From positions 1 to 50,562 of IMG/VR virus record IMGVR_UViG_3300009506_000049: a stretch of 50,562 nt of DNA; one strand, given 5' to 3'. The notes below the pieces were generated by a model. It was given only the letters and a program-made list of their open reading frames with translations, was not told the origin of the DNA and searched no databases. The stretch is from a virus. Positions within the stretch are counted from its first letter, which is position 1, and each line of letters starts with the position of its first letter. The translations under genes were made by a program, and so were the position numbers. Positions 32,743-39,633 of this stretch are shown piece after piece.

Positions 32743-33170
32743 CTCACCATCGTTTGGGGTATAAGCCAGGGCAACCTGGGGAAAGGGGTAAAGCCAACAT
32801 AACCCCCTGCCGCAAGGTGGATTCCAAGCAAGCTGAGCTGGGTGGGCATGCCCACCGCTTCGGTTCCTGACCGGAGCAGAGCCATGAGTGATTATGACCA
32901 GTTGCCGTAATAACCAAAGGGTGGCCATCGTGAGATGGTCTGGTTAAAAAGCGAATAGCCGACAGCAAAGGGTAGGTATGTAGTCCGAGCCGGCAAGCAA
33001 GGGCATATGCCAGCACAATCGGCCAGGGTCGAAGGATCCGAGGGTCGTGAAGAGCCGCTAAAGTACCAGGCATGGGAAACGGCATGTGGCGTGTAGCATT
33101 CATGCCCTCAAAAGGGGTGGGAACTACAGACAGGCGCACGTCATAGTTGGTTGCAAGCACCTTGCATAGG

Positions 33171-33244
33171 TGTGAAGTAGCTCAGCAGGTTAGAGCACAC
33201 CATTTGTAATGGTGAGGTCGCAGGTTCAATCCCTGCCTTCATAA
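33171..33244 (+). tRNA. tRNA-Thr (anticodon UGU)
   Basis: All four stems pair: acceptor TGTGAAG/CTTCATA (one G-U), D stem GCTC/GAGC, anticodon stem CACCA/TGGTG with loop TTTGTAA, and T stem GCAGG/CCTGC with loop TTCAATC. Anticodon TGT reads ACA and other ACN codons. The first base is U rather than the usual G, and CCA is not encoded. It lies inside the large structured RNA, so its release would need processing of that transcript. Confidence 0.88.
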
Positions 33245-33581
33245 ATGCGAAAGCAAAAGCGAAAGACGCCTGTCGGCACAAAGCTAAAGTGGCTTAATCC
33301 CACCCCCCTCGGGGAAGGTGAGGTTCCAGAAACTCGCAAGGTGGACGGAATTGATTGGAGGCTGCACACATTGGGAAGGCCAACCCAAGTGGTAAGCTGA
33401 GAATCGAGTAGCGATGTGCGACGAGGGAAACGCCACCCTCTCAGAAAAGGCAGTCACGATCCTTACCAGGTAGCACCTCGGTGTGCTTGGTGGACAAGGC
33501 GAGAACCGGGAGGTGTTGCAGCCATTCGGATAATGCGCCGAAAGAGGATTACGGAAGCCTAAGTCTAGGGCAACTGACCAA

Positions 33582-33612
33582 ACCCTGCGCGATAAAAAGC
33601 GTGGGGTTTTTT
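33582..33612 (+). terminator. Rho-independent terminator of the large RNA
   Basis: ACCCTGCGC pairs with GCGTGGGGT (9 bp with two G-U pairs) around an A-rich 8-base loop and is followed by six T residues. Confidence 0.85.
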
Positions 33613-33621
33613 ATTGCCATA

Positions 33622-33639
33622 AACTAGACATGTCTAGTT
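33622..33639 (+). promoter_or_regulatory. 18-bp palindromic operator candidate
   Basis: AACTAGACATGTCTAGTT is a perfect 9+9 palindrome. It covers the -35 box and half of the spacer of the promoter that would serve the methyltransferase cassette, the classical position for a repressor site. Confidence 0.6.
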
Positions 33640-33653
33640 ATCTAGGCTACAGT
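33625..33653 (+). promoter_or_regulatory. Putative promoter of the methyltransferase cassette
   Basis: TAGACA (33625-33630) is spaced 17 bases from TACAGT (33648-33653). The following 40 bases contain CCAAT/ATTGG and other short pairings, so the leader may be structured. Confidence 0.5.
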
Positions 33654-33693
33654 ATCCAATAGATGCGCTGCATTGGGGAGAAATCGCATTCCC

Positions 33694-33828
33694 ATGTCCT
33701 GGATGGAGTATTCTCTTAGGAGATGTATCGGTGAGAGACCGAATGTGGAGCCGCCAACCAACGCGTTAGTAGCGCAAAGCCATTGTGGACAGGATAGCAG
33801 TAGTAGCGACCTGCCTGCGCATCACTAA
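33694..33828 (+). CDS. Small cassette protein, 44 aa
   Basis: A 44-codon frame (or 41 from ATG 33703) ends with SHCGQDSSSSDLPAHH, whose last part is encoded by the direct repeat. Its TAA overlaps the ATG of the next gene (TAATG). The same DSSSSDLPA is read in frame from the second repeat copy at 35181. I take it as a possibly real cassette gene of unknown role. Confidence 0.4.
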   Translation: MSWMEYSLRRCIGERPNVEPPTNALVAQSHCGQDSSSSDLPAHH

Positions 33829-33833
33829 TGAGT
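33792..33833 (+). repeat. Direct repeat, left copy of the cassette
   Basis: A 42-base unit: GGATAGCAGTAGTAG and onward to ATCACTAATGAGT. Its first 28 bases recur identically at 35180, and its last 25 recur with one mismatch at 35339. It contains the overlapping stop and start of two small genes. Confidence 0.85.
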
Positions 33834-34019
33834 CAATGCGGGAAGCGGTGCGCGTGTGGCGGCACGCTGCACGACTACTCGGTGGACCGGCGTCGCAATA
33901 AGGCGCGGACGTGCCATTGCGACGGGCTATCCCATCCGCATAAGAAGGACTCGACGGTATGGTGCCGACACCATCCGACTAGGCCAACTGACCAGGATTA
34001 TGAGGAGCGTTACCGGTGA
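33828..34019 (+). CDS. Cysteine/histidine-rich zinc-finger-like protein, 63 aa
   Basis: The protein has C-x3-C-x-C (CGKRCAC), then CHCDGLSHPHK and WCRHHP, so about six cysteines and five histidines, a strong sign of zinc binding. The motif CACGG.L..YSVDRRR..K...C.CDG..HPH....WC..HP is familiar from small phage proteins encoded next to DNA methyltransferases. The start is within the direct repeat; the stop overlaps the GTG start of the methyltransferase by 4 bases. Confidence 0.6.
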   Translation: MSQCGKRCACGGTLHDYSVDRRRNKARTCHCDGLSHPHKKDSTVWCRHHPTRPTDQDYEERYR

Positions 34020-35116
34020 CCGCCTACTACAACGAGAAAGACAAATTCGCGGCCGCATGGCTGCGTGAACTAATCAGAATGGGGCAGATCGCTCCGGGGG
34101 TAGTTGATGAACGATCAATCGAAGATATCGTGCCAGCAGATCTTGAGGGATACACTCAGTGCCATTTTTTCGCCGGAATCGGAGTATGGTCCTACGCATT
34201 ACGCCGAGCAGGTTGGCCTGATGATCGACCTGTATGGACGGGATCTTGTCCTTGCCAACCTTTCAGCGCGGCAGGCAAAGCTGGCGGGTTTACTGACGAG
34301 CGGCATCTATGGCCACACTGGATCCACCTCATCCAATACGGAAAACCAAAAGCGGTCCCAGTCCTTGGCGAGCAGGTTGCGAGCAAGGACGGCCTCGGTT
34401 GGCTCGACCTTGTACAAACTGACATGGAAGGAGCGGGCTACGCCTGCGGAGCGGTCGATCTCTGCGCTGCGGGCGTCGGTGCGCCGCACATCCGGCAGCG
34501 CCTCTTCTTCGTTGCCGAGTGGTTGGGTGACTCCAAGCGCGAGGGACTGGAAGGACAGCGGGGCGGATATAACGCCGCGCAAGGACACGGGGAAAGAGCG
34601 CTTCGACCAGTTACCGAGGCAGGCGAATTTGGCGGGATGGCCGACACCATGCCAGCAGGACGGGCCGAAGGGTGGGCCGGGGCAGGGGATGGACCGATTG
34701 CCGGGTGCGGTGAGCCTGGCGGGGTGGCCGACACCGACCGCGAATCAACCAGGCGGGACAGCCGAAGCGCATGTGGCCCGCAAACTGGCGATGGGGCGAA
34801 AAACAGCGACGATAACCGACCTACGGATGATGGCGGAGACGGTAGGCCCGGCCCGACTAACGGCCTCTGGGCAGATGCTGACTGGCTCTACTGCCGGGAT
34901 GGAAAGTGGCGGCCAGTTGAACCCGGCACATTCCCGCTGGTTGATGGGACTGCCGAAAAGCTGGTGCGAGGCAGCGATCCAGGCGTGGACAGTGACGTCG
35001 CGCAAACCGCGAAAGCGCGGACGGGACGATTGAAAGGATATGGAAACGCCATTAACGCGGAAGTCGCCACGGCGTTCATCGAAGCGTACATGACCAAAGG
35101 CTATGATGCAGCGTAA
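34016..35116 (+). CDS. dcm: DNA (cytosine-5) methyltransferase
   Basis: The 366-residue protein has the C5-methyltransferase motifs in order: motif [13 protein letters not shown] (51-62), motif [16 protein letters not shown] (75-88) with catalytic Cys 80, a diverged motif VI LGEQV (117-121), motif [17 protein letters not shown] (155-167), and motif X GYGNAI (341-346) after a variable, glycine and aspartate-rich recognition region. It would methylate cytosines in a short target, typically protecting phage DNA from restriction. GTG 34016 follows AGGAG. Base composition is visibly more GC-rich than neighbours. A second long protein is encoded in another frame over most of its length. Confidence 0.88.
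   Translation: MTAYYNEKDKFAAAWLRELIRMGQIAPGVVDERSIEDIVPADLEGYTQCHFFAGIGVWSYALRRAGWPDDRPVWTGSCPCQPFSAAGKAGGFTDERHLWPHWIHLIQYGKPKAVPVLGEQVASKDGLGWLDLVQTDMEGAGYACGAVDLCAAGVGAPHIRQRLFFVAEWLGDSKREGLEGQRGGYNAAQGHGERALRPVTEAGEFGGMADTMPAGRAEGWAGAGDGPIAGCGEPGGVADTDRESTRRDSRSACGPQTGDGAKNSDDNRPTDDGGDGRPGPTNGLWADADWLYCRDGKWRPVEPGTFPLVDGTAEKLVRGSDPGVDSDVAQTAKARTGRLKGYGNAINAEVATAFIEAYMTKGYDAA
34107..35033 (+). CDS. Protein overprinted on the methyltransferase gene, 308 aa
   Basis: A 308-codon frame lies entirely inside the methyltransferase gene, in a different + frame. It is not a random shadow: it carries [40 protein letters not shown], repeated GW-TP motifs ([35 protein letters not shown]) and ends with [20 protein letters not shown] then [14 protein letters not shown] recognise this pattern from a conserved family in proteobacterial prophages, where it likewise accompanies cytosine methyltransferases. 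Function unknown. ATG 34107 has only a G-rich stretch upstream. Both frames look intact, so the DNA appears dual-coding. Confidence 0.65.
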   Translation: MNDQSKISCQQILRDTLSAIFSPESEYGPTHYAEQVGLMIDLYGRDLVLANLSARQAKLAGLLTSGIYGHTGSTSSNTENQKRSQSLASRLRARTASVGSTLYKLTWKERATPAERSISALRASVRRTSGSASSSLPSGWVTPSARDWKDSGADITPRKDTGKERFDQLPRQANLAGWPTPCQQDGPKGGPGQGMDRLPGAVSLAGWPTPTANQPGGTAEAHVARKLAMGRKTATITDLRMMAETVGPARLTASGQMLTGSTAGMESGGQLNPAHSRWLMGLPKSWCEAAIQAWTVTSRKPRKRGRDD

Positions 35117-35249
35117 CATCCAGCTCGTGCTCGGTGGCCCCGGTACCGGCAAAACGACCCACTTCGTCGGCCGAGACGCGGATAGCAGTAGTAGCGACCT
35201 GCCTGCGTATCGCTCTTTAACAACAAATACTCATCAGGATGCGCTGTAG
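35103..35249 (+). pseudogene. Truncated P-loop ATPase/helicase start
   Basis: The frame opens with [20 protein letters not shown], a perfect Walker A (GGPGTGKTT) as in UvrD-type helicases that follow methyltransferase genes in other phages. After 25 codons the sequence runs straight into the direct repeat (DSSSSDLPA) and stops at 48 residues, so only the amino end survives. The junction at 35180 marks the recombination point that shaped the cassette. Confidence 0.65.
35180..35207 (+). repeat. Direct repeat, right copy (first part)
   Basis: 28 bases identical to 33792-33819, fused to the broken P-loop gene. The repeat continuation is lost after this point. Confidence 0.85.
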
Positions 35250-35338
35250 CTTCTGGAAAGCCTTACCCATGCAGAACAAAGAAGCAATCTAGGTAATGCG
35301 ATAGGAATGGGGCATCGAATCATTATCGCAGGCTGATA

Positions 35339-35363
35339 ACCTGCCAGCGCATCACTAATGAGT
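35339..35363 (+). repeat. Direct repeat, right copy (second part)
   Basis: 25 bases matching 33809-33833 with one mismatch, including the TAATGAGT stop-start. It directly precedes tRNA-Gln. With the copy at 35180 it reconstitutes the left repeat, interrupted by about 130 bases. Confidence 0.8.
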
Positions 35364-35369
35364 GTTTAT

Positions 35370-35445
35370 ACGCCTGTAGTTCAATTGGCAGAACACCGCA
35401 CTTTGATTGCGGTGGTTGATGGTTCGATCCCATACAGGCGTGCCA
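35370..35445 (+). tRNA. tRNA-Gln (anticodon UUG)
   Basis: The acceptor stem ACGCCTG/CAGGCGT pairs perfectly, followed by discriminator G and an encoded CCA. D stem GTTC/GAAC; anticodon stem CCGCA/TGCGG with loop CTTTGAT giving TTG; T stem GATGG/CCATA with one mismatch and loop TTCGATC. Confidence 0.88.
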
Positions 35446-35451
35446 AGCAAT

Positions 35452-35528
35452 GTTGGCGTAGACAAGCGGTCTAAGCCACCACCCTTTCACGGTGCGAATC
35501 ATGGGTTCGAATCCCATCGCCAACACCA
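35452..35528 (+). tRNA. tRNA-Glu (anticodon UUC)
   Basis: The acceptor stem GTTGGCG/CGCCAAC pairs perfectly, with discriminator A and encoded CCA. Anticodon arm CACC-CTTTCAC-GGTG gives TTC, as in bacterial tRNA-Glu; T arm ATGGG/CCCAT with TTCGAAT. The D arm is irregular. Six bases separate it from tRNA-Gln. Confidence 0.8.
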
Positions 35529-35615
35529 AACCCGGGATGACTGCTGGCCTTCCAAATGGGTGGGATCACGGCTAACGCCTAACGCAGTGACACATCGGAG
35601 AGACGATGATGCAAC

Positions 35616-35636
35616 ACCCCACTCCGGTGGGGTTTT
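35616..35636 (+). terminator. Rho-independent terminator before the tail operon
   Basis: A 7-bp stem ACCCCAC/GTGGGGT with a TCCG loop and TTTT ends transcription of the tRNA region. The T-run partly overlaps the -35 box of the tail promoter. Confidence 0.8.
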
Positions 35637-35663
35637 GTATTTCTGGCGATCGCCTTCTATAAT
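35635..35663 (+). promoter_or_regulatory. Sigma-70 promoter of the tail operon
   Basis: TTGTAT (35635-35640) is spaced 17 bases from a perfect TATAAT (35658-35663). It directly follows a terminator and is about 90 bases from the tail tube gene. Confidence 0.7.
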
Positions 35664-35712
35664 CCATAAAACGGGTTCGCGGATAGTCTCGCTCAAAAGC
35701 CACACTATCCAT

Positions 35713-35748
35713 CTGCCTCCCTGTAACAGAACCCAATACAGGAGGCAG
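35713..35748 (+). promoter_or_regulatory. Hairpin covering the tail tube ribosome-binding site
   Basis: CTGCCT-c-CCTGT (35713-35724) can pair with ACAGG-AGGCAG (35738-35748), 11 pairs with a single bulge. The AGGAGG Shine-Dalgarno of the tail tube gene is inside the 3-prime arm, so translation may depend on opening of this hairpin. Confidence 0.6.
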
Positions 35749-35752
35749 GACC

Positions 35753-36940
35753 ATGGCATTCGCAGACGCAAACCGCACTGGGCTACGCTATGTAGCTGAA
35801 ACAACCTGGGGTACTACGCCTGCAGGTCCAGTCATGAAAGCGCTCAACCTTACCGGTGAGAGCCTAAAATCTTCCAACACTACCGTTACCTCGGACACCA
35901 TCCGTGACGATCGCAACATATCTGACATCACCGTAGTAGGTGGCGGTGCCGGTGGCGATGGCGCATTCGAACTCCGCTACGGTGACGTAGATGATCTGTT
36001 TGAAGCAACCCTACAGGGTACCTGGGTAGAGACCATCGCCTCTGCAGGGGTGGCCAATGTAAACGTATCAGCTGCTGTTATCGAGGCGGATAGCTCTGCG
36101 CTCGTTAACGTCTTGGCAGACCAGGTCGTCAGGGTATCCCTATGCAGCACAACCGCAAATGATGGAGATTTCATCGTCACCGCAGTATCTACAGTGGCCG
36201 GCACTACCCGCCTACATGTAGCAGACGCATCAACAGGAGTCGCAGCGGCCTTCACCTCTGAAACATTCGACGCAACACATGGCCGTGTCTACGGCAAAAA
36301 CCTCCGAAATGGGGTCGTTAGCCGCAGCTTTACGATCGAAAAGTCGCATGGTGACGTCGGGCTCATTGCCCTGTACACCGGCATGCGAGCAACTACGCTG
36401 AACCTATCGCTTGAGAGCCAAAAGATCCTTATGGGTTCCTTCGGGTTCACCGGTAAGGGGCAGACCATATCATCCACTACCGTTGCCTCTGCGGTAACCG
36501 CGGCCAGCACCAACGATGTAATGAATGCCAGCGGCAACGTCACCCGTCTGTGGGAGGGTGGAGATGCCGTGACCAGCATCGCATTCAGTAAGCTCACGCT
36601 ATCGCTGAACAACAATCCTCGGGAACAATCCAAAGTCGGCAGTGATGTGCTAACAGGAGTGGCAACCGGACGATGCCAGATTACCGGTACATTCTCTGCG
36701 TACTTCGAGAACAAGAATCTGATCGACAAATTCGTTAACGGTACCGCGACTAGCCTGCGATTCCAAGTACAGGACGCATCAGGTAATGCCTACATCGTAT
36801 CGATCCCCAAAGTTCGACTGACCGACATGACCGTAGTGGCCGGTGGGCCGAATACGGACGTCATGCAGGACGGCACATGGGGAGCAATGGTAAACACCGG
36901 AGGGCTTTATGCCATCCAGATCGATTCCCTGAACGGGTAA
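35753..36940 (+). CDS. Major tail tube protein
   Basis: The 395-residue protein starts FADANRTGLRYVAETTWGTT, the signature opening of the tail tube family with LRYV.E..wGttP....; ESLKSSNTTVTSDTIRDDRN and GDGAFELRYGDVDDLFEATL follow. The later half has beta-sandwich strands and ends TGGLYAIQIDSLNG. It polymerises into the siphovirus tail tube around the tape measure. Position directly before the chaperone pair and tape measure agrees. It has its own terminator-promoter pair and a sequestered AGGAGG. Confidence 0.88.
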   Translation: MAFADANRTGLRYVAETTWGTTPAGPVMKALNLTGESLKSSNTTVTSDTIRDDRNISDITVVGGGAGGDGAFELRYGDVDDLFEATLQGTWVETIASAGVANVNVSAAVIEADSSALVNVLADQVVRVSLCSTTANDGDFIVTAVSTVAGTTRLHVADASTGVAAAFTSETFDATHGRVYGKNLRNGVVSRSFTIEKSHGDVGLIALYTGMRATTLNLSLESQKILMGSFGFTGKGQTISSTTVASAVTAASTNDVMNASGNVTRLWEGGDAVTSIAFSKLTLSLNNNPREQSKVGSDVLTGVATGRCQITGTFSAYFENKNLIDKFVNGTATSLRFQVQDASGNAYIVSIPKVRLTDMTVVAGGPNTDVMQDGTWGAMVNTGGLYAIQIDSLNG

Positions 36941-36960
36941 TCACAACAAGGGGGTAACAC

Positions 36961-37368
36961 ATGGATATTAAGCAAACCATAACTGACAGCAAGCTTGAGG
37001 TAGAAGGCCGGGAGGTACCGCTCGATGATGAAACGACTCTCATCATTGCGCGGTACATGAACCCGAAACATAAAGCATTCATCCAGCGCAAGCTGGAGCC
37101 ATACAAGAAGCAGATGCGTGCCAACACCCTGCCAGACGATATCTATCGCAAGATCGAGATCGAGGGTATCGCACGGCATGTTCTGATTGGATGGGAGGGC
37201 ATGCATGAGGGACCAAAGATCCTTCCGTATGACGTCGATGCTGCGATCCGCCTTCTGAGCAACCCCGGGCTTGAATGGCTGCTTGATTTCGTAAAGGAGG
37301 TATCTCAGGACATCACGCTCTACCGGTATCAGGAGATCGATGAGGAGGTAGACAACTTAAAAAAGTGA
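36961..37368 (+). CDS. Tail assembly chaperone, upstream frame (G-like)
   Basis: The 135-residue protein (MDIKQTITDSKLEVEGREVP, helical thereafter) sits between tail tube and tape measure as lambda gpG does. It ends in VDNLKK at an A-AAA-AAG slippery heptamer (37359-37365). A -1 shift there joins it to the next frame, giving a G-T fusion of about 250 residues. Such chaperones coat the tape measure during tail assembly. AAGGGGGTAA precedes the ATG. Confidence 0.82.
   Translation: MDIKQTITDSKLEVEGREVPLDDETTLIIARYMNPKHKAFIQRKLEPYKKQMRANTLPDDIYRKIEIEGIARHVLIGWEGMHEGPKILPYDVDAAIRLLSNPGLEWLLDFVKEVSQDITLYRYQEIDEEVDNLKK
37343..37365 (+). promoter_or_regulatory. Programmed -1 ribosomal frameshift site
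   Basis: Slippery A-AAA-AAG (37359-37365) in the correct zero-frame phase lies just before the TGA. An internal AGGAGG (37343-37348) lies exactly 10 bases upstream, the stimulatory spacing known from E. coli dnaX. After a -1 slip the ribosome enters the downstream frame at GTG-ATC-GCC. No convincing downstream hairpin was found. Confidence 0.8.
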
Positions 37369-37715
37369 TCGCCTGGGAGGTTCAGTGGGGTGGTTACGTA
37401 GAGTTTCTGGAAACCGTAGTGGCGGCATCGCTCGGGCATACACCGGATGCATTATTGAACAAACCTGAGCTCATGGAGGGGCTCGAGGATGAGAAATTTG
37501 CATTCAATGCCCTAGCTGGATCTAGGCCACCGGCTAGGATCATCTGGCCGATACCGGTATCAGAGATTCTCGGATATGCGCGAGATATGCACATATACGA
37601 TAAAGAGCGATTCTTAATCCTGATGATAGGTGCAGACGAGGCGTACCGGGAGGCGTTAAATGGACACAACACTGTATATGAAGCTGGACTCCCGGGGAGT
37701 AACGGAGGGAGTTAA
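37365..37715 (+). CDS. Tail assembly chaperone, downstream frame (T-like)
   Basis: This frame encodes 116 residues (IAWEVQWGGYVEFLETVVAA, then LGYARDMHIYDKERFLILMI) and begins exactly at the frameshift site, so it is most likely made only as an extension of the upstream chaperone. A free start at GTG 37365 is possible but poorly spaced from AGGAGG. It overlaps the tape measure start by 56 bases, which is typical of this gene pair. Confidence 0.78.
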   Translation: MIAWEVQWGGYVEFLETVVAASLGHTPDALLNKPELMEGLEDEKFAFNALAGSRPPARIIWPIPVSEILGYARDMHIYDKERFLILMIGADEAYREALNGHNTVYEAGLPGSNGGS

Positions 37716-39633
37716 AAACGCAAGAGCCGGCCTGGGTAAGCTCAAGAGATCGGTCAAGTCGGCCGCTACGGGATTTCGCGGGCTTCAAGACCACCTATTC
37801 TCGCTAAAGACCGCATTCGCCAGCCTCTCAGGGGCGCTAGTCGCACGATCCTTCCTTAACGCTGCTACCGCATCGGAAAACTACCAAAAGCGGCTGAAAG
37901 TACTGCTTGGAAGCGTATCGGAGGGCAATCGCCTATTCGACAACATGACAAAATACGCCAGCACAGTCCCCCATACCTACGAAAGCATCATGGATGCAGC
38001 GACCAGGCTGTCATCCGTTATGAAGGGTGGTGTGGACCAGGTGACTGAATGGATGCCGCTCGTTGGTGATATCGCGGCTGCAACTGGTCTCTCAGTCCAA
38101 GAGGCTGCCGACCAGATCGCAAGGATGTATTCGGCCGGTGCCGGGGCAGCTGACCTGTTCCGAGAGAAAGGTGTATTGGCTATGATGGGGTTCCAATCAG
38201 GAGCAACCTATTCGGTCGAGGAAACCAGGAAGAAGATCATGTCGTCCTGGAAGTCGACCACATCCATGTTCCGCGGAGCGGCGATGGAGATGGCCGATAC
38301 ATGGGATGGTCTCATGTCCATGATTAGCGATAAGTGGTTCCAGTCCAGAAAAGCAATTATGGATGCCGGTCTGTTCAACTATATCAAGGCAATAGCGTCG
38401 GTGATCAACGATAAGTTCGGCGAAGCCCTGACCAATAATAAAGACAAAGCCAAAGAATGGTCTGATTCCATCATCAATGGTATCGAATCGGTGCTGAAGG
38501 TGATGGGTGTTTTTGTCGATGGATGGCATGGCATCAAAATAATTTTCAAGGGTGCGCAAATAGCTTGGGAGGGTTTCAAGGGCGCCATGGAACTTGGGTT
38601 CTCTCTCCTGAAGCGATCATTTGAAACCTTCCTCCTTGACTGGAATTACTACATAGCAGGCCCGATCGAGAAGGCAGCAGCATTCTTCGGTAAAAAATGG
38701 GATCTTACTGTTGATTTCCATGTAACCGGATTACCGGATTTGCAAAACAGCGCTGATGAAATTGAGAAACTAAAAGGCGAGCTTCAGCAGATGTTAATGG
38801 AGCCGCTGCCATCTGTAGGGTGGCAGAAAGCAATTGATGATATCAGAGCGAAATTCGAAGACCTTCAGGCCGCGGCCAAGAAAGCGAGGGATTCCGCTAG
38901 TGGTGGTGGCGGTAATGGTGGTGAGGCAAAAGATGCTACTAAAGCGCTTAAGGATTTCAGAGACGCTATCGGAGATGTATATACAGAGCAAGAAAAGCTC
39001 AATCAGAGGATTGCGCAAATCTGGAAAGATTACGACAAAGCAATCGCTGGTGGGGTGGATGCTACCTATGCTTGGGAACTGGCAACCAAAGCCGAGATGA
39101 AAGCCTGGGATGATATGGGTGATAAATCGAAGGAAACCAGTGACGTTATGACAGAATTCATGGTTCAGGCAGCGCGGAATATGCAAAACGCCATGGGTGA
39201 CTACTTCTTCAACATCATGCAAGGTAACTTCGACAATCTCGGCCAGCGGTTCAAGGCGATGATCGACCGTATGGTGGCTGACCTGCTGGCATCCCAGCTG
39301 CTGGAGATGATCGCCAACATGATGAAGACTAGCAGCAACGCAACTATCGCGAATATCGGTGGACAACTACTGCAGCATAAGGCGATCGGCGGTCCTGTAT
39401 ACCAAGGGGTGCCGGTGATGACCGGGGAATACGGACCAGAACTCTTCGTCCCAAAAGAGAATGGTACGATTGTGACCGCGGCCAATACCCAGGGGAATGG
39501 GATGGGCGGGATCCATGTTAAAAATCAATTTTTCATCCAGGCAGATAATGGCCGGGTATCGATGGATAGTCAGCGTCAAGTCGCTGCTAAAGCCGCGCTA
39601 TCCGTATCTGCGGCTGCCAGGAGAAATCGATAA
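37660..39633 (+). CDS. Tail tape measure protein
   Basis: The 657-residue protein has the tape-measure N-terminal domain: YMKLDSRGVTEGVKNARAGL, ATASENYQKRLKVLLGS, and ATRLSSVMKGGVDQVTEWMP then DIAAATGLSVQEAADQIARM. The middle is helical, with a membrane-prone section near residues 250-300, and the C-terminus has GGQLLQHKAIGGPVYQGVPV and GEYGPELFVPKENG, a common ending of phage minor tail proteins. It sets tail length; at about 0.15 nm per residue a tail of roughly 100 nm is expected. GGGAGG precedes ATG 37660; the stop overlaps the next start. Confidence 0.85.
   Translation: MDTTLYMKLDSRGVTEGVKNARAGLGKLKRSVKSAATGFRGLQDHLFSLKTAFASLSGALVARSFLNAATASENYQKRLKVLLGSVSEGNRLFDNMTKYASTVPHTYESIMDAATRLSSVMKGGVDQVTEWMPLVGDIAAATGLSVQEAADQIARMYSAGAGAADLFREKGVLAMMGFQSGATYSVEETRKKIMSSWKSTTSMFRGAAMEMADTWDGLMSMISDKWFQSRKAIMDAGLFNYIKAIASVINDKFGEALTNNKDKAKEWSDSIINGIESVLKVMGVFVDGWHGIKIIFKGAQIAWEGFKGAMELGFSLLKRSFETFLLDWNYYIAGPIEKAAAFFGKKWDLTVDFHVTGLPDLQNSADEIEKLKGELQQMLMEPLPSVGWQKAIDDIRAKFEDLQAAAKKARDSASGGGGNGGEAKDATKALKDFRDAIGDVYTEQEKLNQRIAQIWKDYDKAIAGGVDATYAWELATKAEMKAWDDMGDKSKETSDVMTEFMVQAARNMQNAMGDYFFNIMQGNFDNLGQRFKAMIDRMVADLLASQLLEMIANMMKTSSNATIANIGGQLLQHKAIGGPVYQGVPVMTGEYGPELFVPKENGTIVTAANTQGNGMGGIHVKNQFFIQADNGRVSMDSQRQVAAKAALSVSAAARRNR

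Larger units (their letters stand above)
32749..33612 (+). ncRNA. Large structured ncRNA (GOLLD/ROOL-like) with embedded tRNA
   Basis: About 865 bases between a consensus promoter and a terminator have no plausible gene on either strand but are dense with helices: CCAGG-GCAA-CCTGG (32766-32779), GGTGGG-CATG-CCCACC (32841-32856), an adjacent 8-bp GCTTCGGT/ACCGGAGC (32857-32877), TAACCA/TGGTTA enclosing CCATC-GTGA-GATGG (32911-32946), and nested GGTAAG-CTGAGA/TCTCAG-CTTACC (33391-33467) enclosing GAGGG/CCCTC. Several loops are GNRA. A tRNA-Thr sits inside, closed by GCAT/ATGC. Size, phage location and tRNA association match the giant ornate GOLLD or ROOL RNAs; membership is inferred from architecture, not from alignment. 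Such RNAs are known to assemble into large multimers and their function is unknown. Confidence 0.65.

Noticed and set aside
32744-33160. 138-codon minus-strand frame across the structured RNA
   Set aside because: No ribosome-binding site, composition dominated by Pro, Leu and His as expected from a GC-rich structured RNA read backwards, and it would run through the RNA promoter region.
32714-33612. Group I or group II intron, RNase P RNA or tmRNA in place of a GOLLD/ROOL-like RNA
   Set aside because: No split coding sequence, no GTGCG start with domain V, none of the conserved RNase P or tmRNA segments, and no reverse transcriptase or homing endonuclease gene.
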